A stretch of 64,000 nt of DNA from Aldehydirespirator sp965220645 (lineage in GTDB: Bacteria > Actinomycetota > Acidimicrobiia > Acidimicrobiales > Aldehydirespiratoraceae), in the NCBI GenBank assembly GCA_965220645.1, contig OZ244836.1:1550001-1614000 (forward strand), in the 5' to 3' direction. The translations under genes and the position numbers were made by a program. Positions 33,942 to 43,521 of this stretch are shown piece by piece. Within the stretch, counting starts at the first letter, position 1; each line of letters starts with the position of its first letter. The notes below the pieces were generated by a model. It saw only the letters and a program-made list of their open reading frames with translations. It was not told where the DNA came from and did no database searches.

Positions 33942-34453
33942 CTCTGGGGCTCGCGGCCGGCCTCTGTCGAGTCGAGCCAGAGGCTGCGCTCATCTGCGAG
34001 CCAGTCCGGGAAGTCGATCTCGGGGTCGGGCAGCGGCGTGACGCCGCGCGCCGAGCATGCCTCGGTGAAGGCGTCTGGGTCGTCGCCCCAGCTGCGCGGG
34101 TCGCCCAGCATCACCTCGAACAGGGTGCATCCGGCGTCTCCGGCGACGAGGGGCCCGAACTGGGCGCCCTGAGGTAGCTCGACGTGGGCGCCGGCGCCGC
34201 ACAGATCGTCGCCCACCAGGATCTCGCCCTCCAGAACGAAAACCACGTGGGGAGAGCGGTGGCCATGGCGGCGCACGACCATGCCACCGTCGTAGCGGGC
34301 GTACAGCGACAGGTAGGGAGGGTCGGAGCGGAAGGCGAACCACTTCTCCCACACCGACGACTCGGTGCCGTCGGCGTTGCGCTGTGCCTTAACCCGCTGC
34401 CACGGAACCTCGGGGTCTCCGAGACGCCGGATGATCGGGCCGCCGCTCGTCAC
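33938..34453 (-). CDS. Cupin-domain protein
   Basis: A 171-residue single-cupin protein. GTG 34453 overlaps the stop of the SnoaL-like gene (GTGA) and gives MTSGGPIIRRLGDPEVPWQR. The first cupin box RRHGHRSPHVVFVLEGEILV has two His, and the second (LPQGAQFGPLVAGDAGCTLFEV) lacks a clear third His, so metal binding may be weak. Similar proteins act as small-molecule dioxygenases, isomerases or sensors. A longer in-frame extension into the upstream gene is not supported. Confidence 0.8.
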   Translation of the reverse strand: MTSGGPIIRRLGDPEVPWQRVKAQRNADGTESSVWEKWFAFRSDPPYLSLYARYDGGMVVRRHGHRSPHVVFVLEGEILVGDDLCGAGAHVELPQGAQFGPLVAGDAGCTLFEVMLGDPRSWGDDPDAFTEACSARGVTPLPDPEIDFPDWLADERSLWLDSTEAGREPQR

Positions 34454-34893
34454 GCCGACCAGTCCGCGCCGGGCTGGTGCAGGGCCCAGAGCTCGACGAT
34501 GCGGCCGCCCTCGATCCGGTACTGCCCCAGCCAGGCCAGCGACATCGGCGCGGCGGTGGCCAGGCTCACCCCTCGAAGGGTGAGACGCACCCACGCGAGG
34601 GGACCATCGGCGGTGATGGAGTCGATGCTCACCTCGGTGGCCCGGACTGCCTCGAAGGCGTCGGCGAGCCGTCGACGGTACTCACCGCGGGTCAGGGACT
34701 GTGTGCCCTCGGCGGTGTGGCGCACGACCGGGTCGGTCACCAGGTCTTCCAGCGCGTCGAGATCTCGCTCGAGCCAGACTCTCTCCCAATAGGCGCGCAC
34801 CACCGACTCAGCGGAAGCCTCGTCCGCGCCCGGGGCGTGATCGCTGCTCGTATCGCCGGCCATGGCTGCCTCCTCATCGTTTCGTCCACTCAT
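34450..34893 (-). CDS. SnoaL-like nuclear-transport-factor-2-fold protein
   Basis: A 147-residue protein of the SnoaL/NTF2 fold: VVRAYWERVWLERDLDALEDLVTDPVVRH, a central RRRLADAFEAV helix and a C-terminal GGRIVELWALHQP strand. Such proteins are cyclases, isomerases or non-enzymatic binders. It is second in the minus-strand operon; ATG 34893 overlaps the MFS stop. ATG 34863 (MAGDTSS) is an alternative start. The substrate is unknown; its co-expression with a cupin and two transporters suggests handling and efflux of a small organic compound. Confidence 0.8.
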   Translation of the reverse strand: MSGRNDEEAAMAGDTSSDHAPGADEASAESVVRAYWERVWLERDLDALEDLVTDPVVRHTAEGTQSLTRGEYRRRLADAFEAVRATEVSIDSITADGPLAWVRLTLRGVSLATAAPMSLAWLGQYRIEGGRIVELWALHQPGADWSA

Positions 34894-36128
34894 AGTGTTG
34901 TCTCCTCCGGCATGCGGCGCGGTTCGACAATCCGGGCCACCGTCATCACCGCCATCACCAGCACACCAAGCACTACCAAGGTCGTGCGGATCCCGACGGC
35001 GTCGGCAACGATTCCGATGGGCAGGGACGCTATGGCGAAACCCGAGAAGCTGAGCATCAGCAGGCTCTGGACCCGGCCGTGGTACTCGACTGGCGTCGAG
35101 GTGAGCAGCATGGAGTTGTTGAGGGCCTGGAACACGCTGGATGTGGCCCCCACCACTGCCATGACCGCCAGCGCGGCGTAGAAGCCGGGCATCACCGCGA
35201 AAACGGCGAGCGAGACGCCGAAGGCCAGGCCGCTGCGGGTCTGGAACGGGCGCAGTCTTCGTCGTTCAAGATTTGCCAGGGAGATGGATCCCACCGCGGC
35301 ACCCACCGCCGCGGCCGCGTTGAGCAGGCCGAACCCGGTCGATCCGCTGTCGTGAACCTGCTCGGCCACTACCGGCAGGAACGCCATGTGGGGGAAGCCG
35401 ATCAACACCACCCCGAACGACACCGCCAGCAGGTGCACGAGGTCCGGACGGGAGCGAACGAATCTCAAGCCGTCGGCGATATCGCCCAGCGCGCTGCGGC
35501 CCGAGTGGCTCGCCGGCGTTCCTCGGGGCAGGCCGGCCAGCAGGACCACGCTCAAGACCCCGAGCACGCCCGCGGCGAAGAACACCCCGGCCAGGCCGAA
35601 GAACGCGACACCGATCAAGGCGCCCGCGGCGGCCGGACCGGCAACCCGGGCCAGCTGCACGGTGGACATCGACAGGAATACCGCGTTGGTTATGGCCTCG
35701 CGGCCGACGATCTCTGAAACGAACGAGAGCCGGGCCGGCGCCAGAATCGAGATCACGCCACCCTGCACGACGCTCGCCGCGATCAGGATCCAGTACGACT
35801 CGGTGCCGGTGGCCACCACCACGCCCAGACCGATGGGGGTTGCCGCCTGCAGCACGCCCGCCGCCACGAGCACATTGCGCTTGGGGAAACGGTCGGAGAT
35901 CACGCCCCCGTAGGGGATGGCGATGATGCTGCAGAGTCCGAAGGCCAGCATCACACCGCCGAGGCCGGTGTTGCTGCCGGTGAGTTCGAACGCGAGCCAG
36001 GCCCGGGCGATGCCGGCCACCTGCATGGTGAGGAACGTGAACAGCCCGCCCACGAAGAGCATCCGGAACTGGCGATTGCCCAGCGCCGTGAAACGCCCCG
36101 AGGGTCTTGGGGATCCCGTGGCGCGCAT
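34890..36128 (-). CDS. MFS transporter (EntS-like, DHA-type)
   Basis: A 412-residue, 12-helix major facilitator protein. Motif A is GGVISDRFPKRNVLVAAG between helices 2 and 3, and RVAGPAAAGALIG forms a later conserved motif. It resembles EntS-type exporters of siderophores, macrolides or other hydrophobic molecules. It leads the minus-strand operon. ATG 36128 is followed upstream by the 47-bp repeat array, whose first unit supplies an AAGGGG ribosome-binding-like sequence, so the repeat forms the leader of this gene. Confidence 0.88.
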   Translation of the reverse strand: MRATGSPRPSGRFTALGNRQFRMLFVGGLFTFLTMQVAGIARAWLAFELTGSNTGLGGVMLAFGLCSIIAIPYGGVISDRFPKRNVLVAAGVLQAATPIGLGVVVATGTESYWILIAASVVQGGVISILAPARLSFVSEIVGREAITNAVFLSMSTVQLARVAGPAAAGALIGVAFFGLAGVFFAAGVLGVLSVVLLAGLPRGTPASHSGRSALGDIADGLRFVRSRPDLVHLLAVSFGVVLIGFPHMAFLPVVAEQVHDSGSTGFGLLNAAAAVGAAVGSISLANLERRRLRPFQTRSGLAFGVSLAVFAVMPGFYAALAVMAVVGATSSVFQALNNSMLLTSTPVEYHGRVQSLLMLSFSGFAIASLPIGIVADAVGIRTTLVVLGVLVMAVMTVARIVEPRRMPEETTL

Positions 36129-36132
36129 CCGC

Positions 36133-36376
36133 CAGCGTACCCCTTAGCCGTGTTGCGGCTCCGCCCGCCCCTGGACACTCAGCGCACCCCTTAGCCGTGT
36201 TGCGGCTCCGCCCGCCCCTGGACACTCAGCGCACCCCTTAGCCGTGTTGCGGCTCCGCCCGCCCCTGGACACTCAGCGCACCCCTTAGCCGTGTTGCGGC
36301 TCCGCCCGCCCCTGGACACTCAGCGCACCCCTGAGCGTGTTGCGGCTCCGCCCGCCCTGAGCACTCAGCGTGCCCC
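36133..36376. repeat. 47-bp tandem repeat array, about five units
   Basis: Units start at 36133, 36180, 36227 and 36274 with essentially no changes, then a shortened, mutated fifth unit from 36321. Each unit contains AGCCG-TGTTG-CGGCT, a perfect 5-bp hairpin with a 5-base loop, next to a C-rich CCGCCCGCCCC tract. The array begins four bases upstream of the minus-strand MFS start and extends into the divergent gap before coxM. There are no spacers, so it is not CRISPR. Confidence 0.93.
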
Positions 36377-36487
36377 CGGCCGCATTCGGGCCAGGCCCGC
36401 CTTCCCGCATGGGCGGGACGATGCCTGGTCGTGTAATGTCCGCGATCCGCGTGGACCTACGTAGACCGCGACGAATGGGGGTTCAGG
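36377..36487 (+). promoter_or_regulatory. Probable cox operon promoter/leader
   Basis: Together with the repeat array this completes a ~360-base divergent gap between the MFS operon and coxM. It contains GTGTAATGTC (a possible -10 at ~36432-36437) and a TACGTA-centred imperfect dyad at ~36450-36475, which could be a regulator site. GGGGG precedes ATG 36488. No assignment to a known regulator is possible. Confidence 0.35.
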
Positions 36488-37348
36488 ATGCTGCCCGCCC
36501 AGTTCGACTACATAGCCGCCTCCTCAGTGGAGGAGGCCATTGCCGCCAAGGCCGAGGGAGGTGACGAGACCCGGTTCCTGGCCGGCGGGCAGAGCCTGCT
36601 GCCGATGATGAAGCTGAGGTTCGCGACACCTTCGAAGCTGGTGGACATCAACCGGATCGGTGGACTCGACACCATCGAGCACCACAACGGGCACCTGCAC
36701 ATTGGAGCGTTGGTCCGTCACGCCGATATCGCCGCCTCCGGCGCAGTGTCCGGTGCCGTGGCCTCCGCGGCCCCGTGGATCTCCGATCCGCTGGTGCGAA
36801 ACCTGGGCACCATGTGCGGGTCGGTGGCCCACTGCGACCCCGAGGGCGACTGGAACTCGGTCCTGCTGGCCACCGGCGCCGGCGTGATCGCCCAGGGGCC
36901 GTCGGGTTCGCGGACCATCGACATCGGAGACTTCGTGGTGGACTTCTTCACCAGCTCTCTCAGCGACGACGAGATGGTGACGGCCCTGCACATCCCGATG
37001 CCCTCGGGACCGTCCGGCGGCTCGTACCAGAAGCTGGAGCGCAAGGTCGGCGACTACGCCACCGTCGGGGTGGCCGCCCACCTCGAGCTGGCCGCCGACG
37101 GCACCATCTCGGCGGCCGGCGTGGCCATGACATCGGTGGCGCCCATCAACCGGAAGGCCACAGACGCCGAGGCGCTGCTGGTGGGCAACGCCCCGAGCGC
37201 CGAACTGTTCGCCGAGGCCGGTGAGGCGGCTGCGGCCGCCTCCGAGCCCCGAGACGACGTGCGCGGCTCAGCCCGATGGAAGCGCCAAGTCGTAGCTGCG
37301 TTCACTCGAAGGGCCCTCGCGGCCGCCGCCGAGCAGGCCCAGGCCTGA
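36488..37348 (+). CDS. coxM: CO dehydrogenase medium (FAD) subunit CoxM
   Basis: A 286-residue FAD-binding subunit of the molybdenum hydroxylase family. The FAD motif FLAGGQSLLPMMKLRFATP lies near residue 30, and the second motif is RNLGTMCGSVAHCDPEGDW (usual TxGGxxAxxDPxxD). It passes electrons from the iron-sulfur subunit to the quinone pool. The gene order M-S-L is that of form I (true) CO dehydrogenases, and the CoxL motif agrees. ATG 36488 follows a G-rich site. Confidence 0.92.
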   Translation: MLPAQFDYIAASSVEEAIAAKAEGGDETRFLAGGQSLLPMMKLRFATPSKLVDINRIGGLDTIEHHNGHLHIGALVRHADIAASGAVSGAVASAAPWISDPLVRNLGTMCGSVAHCDPEGDWNSVLLATGAGVIAQGPSGSRTIDIGDFVVDFFTSSLSDDEMVTALHIPMPSGPSGGSYQKLERKVGDYATVGVAAHLELAADGTISAAGVAMTSVAPINRKATDAEALLVGNAPSAELFAEAGEAAAAASEPRDDVRGSARWKRQVVAAFTRRALAAAAEQAQA

Positions 37349-37359
37349 GAGGGGGAGAC

Positions 37360-37836
37360 ATGGAGATCACGATCAACATCAACGGGACCGACCACACCGC
37401 CGACGTAGAGCCCCGGCGGCTGCTCGTCGACCACATCCGCACAGGCGCCGGACTGACCGGCACCCACATCGGCTGCGACACAACGAGCTGCGGGGTCTGC
37501 ACCGTTCTGGTGGACGGCACGCCGGTCAAGTCGTGCACGATGCTGGCGGTGCAGGCCGACGGACGGCAGGTCACCACCGTCGAGGGCCTCAAGTCCGCCG
37601 ACGGGCTTCACCCCATCCAGCAGGCATTCAGAGACGAGCATGGCCTGCAGTGCGGGTTCTGCACCCCGGCCATGATGCTGGTGGGCGCGGCGCTGATCGA
37701 CGAGAACCCGGCCCCGTCCGACGACGAGGTCCGCTGGGCCATCTCGGGAAACCTGTGCCGTTGCACCGGCTACATGAACATCGTCAAGGCCATACAGGCC
37801 GCGGCGGCCGCGGCCGGCAACGGCTCCGACGGCTAG
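37360..37836 (+). CDS. coxS: CO dehydrogenase small (2Fe-2S) subunit CoxS
   Basis: A 158-residue iron-sulfur subunit. The N-terminal plant-type cluster is CDTTSCGVCTVLVDG plus a fourth Cys in SCTMLAVQ. The C-terminal cluster has CGFCTPAMM and CRCTGYMNIV. ATG 37360 follows GGGGGAGA and starts the ferredoxin fold at MEITININGTDHTADVEPRR. It carries electrons from the Mo site to CoxM. It lies 11 bases after coxM and 13 before coxL. Confidence 0.95.
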   Translation: MEITININGTDHTADVEPRRLLVDHIRTGAGLTGTHIGCDTTSCGVCTVLVDGTPVKSCTMLAVQADGRQVTTVEGLKSADGLHPIQQAFRDEHGLQCGFCTPAMMLVGAALIDENPAPSDDEVRWAISGNLCRCTGYMNIVKAIQAAAAAAGNGSDG

Positions 37837-37849
37837 GAGGAAGTGACCA

Positions 37850-40207
<2,358 letters not shown>

Positions 40208-40229
40208 CGGGCGAGCACGTCATCCGCAC

Positions 40230-40364
40230 CAACCAACCGCTGCCCTTGCGGACGAACTCCAATCCAGCCGGTCTCACTGCTCGCGCCAACTGGCTGCACA
40301 GCTCTTCAAAGCCCTCCCGTTGAGAACCATTCAAGGCTCTGAGATCGGACCAGTACAGACCCAC
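40230..40364 (-). pseudogene. N-terminal relic of a large ATPase-type (defence-like) gene
   Basis: From GTG 40364 the minus strand reads SDLRALNGSQREGFEELC followed by SQLARA and FVRKGS, then runs into the coxL end without further similarity. LNGSQxxxFEELCxQLA...F(I/V)RKG is, as I recall it, the opening of large uncharacterised STAND/ATPase proteins often found in defence islands. Only ~45 codons remain, with AT-richer codons (AAT, TCT, CAA) than the surroundings. I read it as a truncated relic. Confidence 0.45.
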
Positions 40365-40389
40365 GTTTTGGAGCGCCCGGTCCTGCTAG

Positions 40390-41085
40390 ATGAATCAGCG
40401 CGGGGCCCTGGATCTCGTGGCCCTGATGCACTCCCGTCGATGGGAAGTCGTACTGCACGGTCGACGTCCGGGCGGAGGCGGTGGCGGCGGCGGTGGTGGC
40501 GGGGGAGCGCCGGTGGAGCGGGACCCGGCCGAGGAGTTCTCCGATCTCGACGAGGCGGGGGTTCATTCCGCGGCGGTGCTGGAGTTGGCGAGCGAGGGGG
40601 TTATGGCTCGTACCGGCTGCCGGCGGGGCGTGCTGTGCCCGCATGAGCCGATCCGCCGCTGGGAGATAGCGGTGTGGCTGGTGCGGGTGATCGACGGCGA
40701 CAACCCCGGCCGGCCTCCTCGGTCGCGTTTTGAGGATGTGATTGTGGGCCGGTGGTGGGCCGGCCATGTTGAGCGGTTGGCGCAGTTGCGGATCACGTTG
40801 GGGTGTTCGACCGAGCCGCGGCTGTTCTGTCCCAATGATCCGGTGACCCGCGGCCAGATGGCGAGCTTCCTGGTGAGGGCCTTCGAGTTGGCTGCGGCAC
40901 CTCCGGCGGGCTTCGACGACGTCGTCAATACGGGCCATGACGCCGACATCGACGCCCTGTTCGCGGCTGGCGTCACCGAGGGCTGTGGCACTGATCCGCT
41001 GCTGTACTGCCCGCAGGGGCCGACGACCAGGGCTGAGATGGCCAGCTTCCTCACCCGCGCCCTCGAATTCCAGGAGTCCGGCTAG
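40390..41085 (+). pseudogene. SLH-repeat cassette, frameshifted remnant of a surface protein
   Basis: The frame encodes a poly-Gly tract followed by three SLH-like repeats (EEFSDLDEAGVHSAAVLELA; RFEDVIVGRWWAGHVERLAQ...CPNDPVTRGQMASFLVRAF; ADIDALFAAGVTEGCGTDPL...TTRAEMASFLTRALEF). Such Cys-containing repeats anchor exported proteins to the cell surface. No signal peptide is present. Just upstream, a different frame reads TPVDGKSYCTVDVRA, matching the usual pre-Gly linker strand, so a frameshift in the Gly tract and loss of the N-terminal domain are likely. If ATG 40390 is used, a 231-residue cytoplasmic fragment would result. Confidence 0.6.
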
Positions 41086-41111
41086 AACTCCGAGAGCGCC
41101 TTTGTCATGTC

Positions 41112-41160
41112 TTGTCGAAGTAGTCTAAATCTACTGTACTGTATGGAAATTGATGCTGAA
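41112..41160 (+). promoter_or_regulatory. AT-rich promoter/operator candidate before HicA-like gene
   Basis: A sharply AT-richer stretch with AGTAG-TCTAAAT-CTACT (5-bp inverted repeat) and TACTGTACTGTA. It lies ~45-90 bases before the HicA-like start. HicB antitoxins bind such palindromes to repress their operon, so it is a plausible operator. Confidence 0.35.
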
Positions 41161-41201
41161 GACCCTGAGAAGGAGATGGATGGGTACGATATGAGAAGCG
41201 A

Positions 41202-41432
41202 TTGGCAAGAATCAGGAACCATCCGAGCGATGTGGCGTGGGCTGATCTCGTCACCATCTGCGACGTATGCTTCGGCAGGTCGCGACGAGGCGGAGGAAGC
41301 CACCTGATCTACGACACTCCGTGGATGGATCACCCAGTGCTTGTCTTGCAACCTCGCAGGGGCAAGGCCAAGCCCTATCAGGTGCGCCAAGTGCTGCGGG
41401 CCATTGATCTGATGGAGGAAGTTGATGGTTGA
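41202..41432 (+). CDS. HicA-like toxin family protein
   Basis: A 76-residue protein: MARIRNHPSDVAWADLVTIC, then FGRSRRGGGSHLIYDTPWMDHP and a final AKPYQVRQVLRAIDLM. The GGSH core and the small dsRBD-like layout match HicA mRNA interferases, in which the His is catalytic. TTG 41202 is the only usable start. It overlaps the HicB-like partner by eight bases. The low GC upstream suggests recent acquisition. Confidence 0.7.
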   Translation: MARIRNHPSDVAWADLVTICDVCFGRSRRGGGSHLIYDTPWMDHPVLVLQPRRGKAKPYQVRQVLRAIDLMEEVDG

Positions 41433-41682
41433 GCGTGAGTACCGCTACTGGACCGAGTGGTCCGAAGAGGACGGAGAGTGGGTAGGCCTTTGCGACGGGT
41501 TTCCCCTGGTCAGCTGGCTCGAGCCTGATCGGGCGGCGGCCGAGGCGGGGATCCGGGCCGTGGTCGCCGAGACGGTCGAGCACTTGCGGGCGCAGGGCAA
41601 GCCGCTTCCCGCACCCGGGGTGAAGTGGCCCCCGAAGCAATCGGATCATCGTGGCCGAGCCCCGTCGGAGCCGCGGGCATAG
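41425..41682 (+). CDS. HicB-like antitoxin family protein
   Basis: An 85-residue acidic protein with MVEREYRYWTEWSEEDGEWV, then GLCDGFPLVSWLE and AEAGIRAVVAETVEHLRAQG with KPLPAP, the HicB partial RNase H-like fold. ATG 41425 follows GGAGGAA at 41414-41420. The last ~10 codons read through a small coxL relic in another frame, so the tail may be foreign. It pairs with the preceding HicA-like gene. Confidence 0.7.
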   Translation: MVEREYRYWTEWSEEDGEWVGLCDGFPLVSWLEPDRAAAEAGIRAVVAETVEHLRAQGKPLPAPGVKWPPKQSDHRGRAPSEPRA

Positions 41683-41705
41683 GGGAGTCTGCCACCGTCG
41701 GGTAG
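41652..41705 (+). pseudogene. coxL-like C-terminal fragment
   Basis: In the frame starting at 41652 the DNA reads WPSPVGAAGIGESATVG then stops, matching PSPHHPIGAKGVGESATVG of the coxL cofactor motif in sequence and order. The nucleotides align with 40044-40089 of coxL at about three-quarters identity. It is a relic of a second molybdenum-hydroxylase large subunit or a broken copy of coxL. Downstream to 41908 nothing recognisable is present. Confidence 0.5.
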
Positions 41706-41908
41706 TCCATGGTCTGCGCGGTAAGCCGTCGGCAAGCCACAGAGTCCGGCCTTAACACGTCAACGGCTTGGATGATCTCAAAGCGGTCCGGTCTCAGCGG
41801 TCCGTTGGCTCTGTAAGTTGCTCGACACCGCTGGCGACGAACCGCGACGGTACGCTTGTGGCTCGGTGTGGGGTCGGGGCAGCTTCGCGATTGCGAGGGG
41901 GCAGTTAG

Positions 41909-42880
41909 GTGGACGTGTCGGTGCTGGCCGAGGCGGTGGAACTCACCACCCAGCGCGTTCCGTATGTGCTGGCCACGGTGGTGTGGCGGCGGGGCCCGTC
42001 GTCGGGACGGCAGGGATCCAAGGCTGTCGTCCTCGCCGACGGAACGGTCCGGGGTTGGCTGGGCGGCGCCTGCGCGGAGCCGTCCGTGGTGCGCCACGCC
42101 CGCCAGTGCCTGGAGACCGGCGAGCCTGCGCTGCTGTTTCTCGGCCAGCCCGACGAACTCGATGGGCGCTCGCAGGAGGGGGTGCGCTCCATAGCCATGG
42201 CCTGTGAGTCCGAGGGAGCCCTGGAGGTGTACCTGGAGCCGCACCGGCCCGATCCCCAAGTCGTGGTTGTCGGCCGGTCCCCGGCGGTGGATGCGCTGGC
42301 CGAGATGGCCATCGCGGCGGGATGGCGGGCCACCATTATCGACGACGGCGGCCAGCCCGACGAGCACACCCGCCCAGAGTTGGTGCGCACCAAGCTCGAT
42401 CTGTCGGGACTGGGGATCGACGGCGCCACCGCCGTGGTGGTGGCCACCCAGGGCCACTACGACGACCTGGCCCTCGAAGCCGCGTTGGCCTTTGGCGCGG
42501 GTTATGTGGGCCTGGTCGCCTCCGACCGGCGAGCCGCGACCGTGCTCGACCACTTGCGCAGCCGGGGCGCCGCCGCGGCCGACTTGGATCGCGTCCACGC
42601 ACCCGTCGGGCTCGACCTCGGCGCAGTCGCCAATCCCGAGATCGCGGTGGCGGTCATGGCCGACCTCGTGGCTCGCCGGGCAAGAGGCGAGCTAGTGGCT
42701 ACGGGTTCCGGCCCGGCTCCGCTCAGAGTCGAGGCCACAGACCCGGTGTGCGGCATGACGGTGCTGGTCGACGACGCCAAGTACCACACGGTGCATGAGG
42801 GCACCGACTACTGGTTCTGCGCCCCCGGCTGCCTGCGGACCTTCGACTCCGATCCGCAAGCCTTCCTCGTCGCTGGCTGA
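41909..42880 (+). CDS. XdhC/CoxF-family maturation protein fused to a YHS domain
   Basis: A 323-residue protein. The N-terminal XdhC_CoxI domain starts VLATVVWRRGPSSGRQGSKA and has GWLGGACAEPSVVRHA. The Rossmann domain follows (VVVVGRSPAVDALAEMA; GYVGLVASDRRAATVLDHL). XdhC-type proteins bind Mo cofactor and help insert its terminal sulfur. Residues ~275-323 form a YHS domain (DPVCGMTVLVDDAKYHTVHE ... FCAPGCLRTFDSDP), a Cys-containing module of heavy-metal and copper proteins. Its place near coxMSL suggests maturation of that Mo-S-Cu centre. GTG 41909 has a GAGGGGGC site. Confidence 0.88.
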   Translation: MDVSVLAEAVELTTQRVPYVLATVVWRRGPSSGRQGSKAVVLADGTVRGWLGGACAEPSVVRHARQCLETGEPALLFLGQPDELDGRSQEGVRSIAMACESEGALEVYLEPHRPDPQVVVVGRSPAVDALAEMAIAAGWRATIIDDGGQPDEHTRPELVRTKLDLSGLGIDGATAVVVATQGHYDDLALEAALAFGAGYVGLVASDRRAATVLDHLRSRGAAAADLDRVHAPVGLDLGAVANPEIAVAVMADLVARRARGELVATGSGPAPLRVEATDPVCGMTVLVDDAKYHTVHEGTDYWFCAPGCLRTFDSDPQAFLVAG

Positions 42881-42904
42881 CGCGCCCGGCGCCGCCGTAG
42901 CCGA

Positions 42905-42960
42905 CAGATGAGACTATTTCATTTAATATAGTGCATTTACAAGATGTTTGATAGATACCC
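42905..42960 (+). promoter_or_regulatory. AT-rich promoter island before second HicA/HicB pair
   Basis: About 55 bases of markedly AT-rich DNA (ATTTCATTTAATATAGTGCA with TTTACAAGATGTTTGATAG after it). It contains TAATAT and TATAGT, which could serve as -10 boxes. Base composition is unlike the rest of the window and suggests horizontal origin of the following gene pair. Confidence 0.4.
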
Positions 42961-42972
42961 TTGCTGCCCTGT

Positions 42973-43164
42973 ATGCGGAGACGGTTCCTGATGAAGCAGC
43001 TGCGCCGTGCAGCTAGTGAGAAGGGGGTTGCGTTGCGCCTCTCGCGTCAGGGCAAACATGAGGTCTGGCTCTTCGGCAGCCAACGGCTTGTGATACCGAG
43101 GCACAATGAAATTGACGAATACACAGCCATGGCTATAATCCGGCAAGCTCGCAGGTCGTCGTAG
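42973..43164 (+). CDS. HicA-family toxin-like protein
   Basis: A 63-residue basic protein: MRRRFLMKQLRRAASEKGVA, then RLSRQGKHEVWLFGSQRLVIPRH and NEIDEYTAMAIIRQ. The pattern (G)xHxxW...IPRHxEI...TAxxIxRQ is typical of HicA interferases. ATG 42991 is an alternative start. It is 9 bases before the partner, whose ribosome-binding site (GGAGAGG) covers this gene's end. A different subfamily from the first pair. Confidence 0.8.
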   Translation: MRRRFLMKQLRRAASEKGVALRLSRQGKHEVWLFGSQRLVIPRHNEIDEYTAMAIIRQARRSS

Positions 43165-43173
43165 GAGAGGTTG

Positions 43174-43434
43174 ATGACTGCTGATCCATCGCCGGGGGGC
43201 AAGTTCCGGGTAGTTGCTCGACAGGGCGAGGATTGGTGGGGGATCCGGGTGCGAGAACTCGACTGGGTGTTCTCGCAGGCTCGAAGCCTGGAGGAAGTGG
43301 CCGAGACAGCCCGCGACGCCATCGCCGCCTACTACGGCGTTTCAGTGTCCGAGGTGGGCGAGGTGGTTGTCGACAAGGTGATTCCAGCCGAAGCAGCCGC
43401 TGCCGGGGGCATACCGGGCGCCTCCGCTGAGTGA
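43174..43434 (+). CDS. HicB-family antitoxin-like protein
   Basis: An 86-residue protein: KFRVVARQGEDWWGIRVREL, DWVFSQARSLEEVAETARDAIAAYYGVSVSE and an Ala-rich tail. W-x-I-x-V-x-E-L...SQAxSLEE is the HicB pseudo-RNase-H pattern. ATG 43174 follows GGAGAGG. It lacks an obvious DNA-binding tail, so the AT-rich upstream region may be controlled otherwise. Confidence 0.75.
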   Translation: MTADPSPGGKFRVVARQGEDWWGIRVRELDWVFSQARSLEEVAETARDAIAAYYGVSVSEVGEVVVDKVIPAEAAAAGGIPGASAE

Positions 43435-43521
43435 CCGGAAGCTTGGTCTGGGCGCTGCCTTCGGCTCTGGCAGCCGGCTGTGGCTTCGGCCCGCGAGGCG
43501 GGGGGCCGTTAGCGTGTCCCG

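Noticed and set aside
36133..36376. Possible CRISPR array
   Set aside because: Repeats are contiguous without unique spacers, and no cas genes are present in the window.
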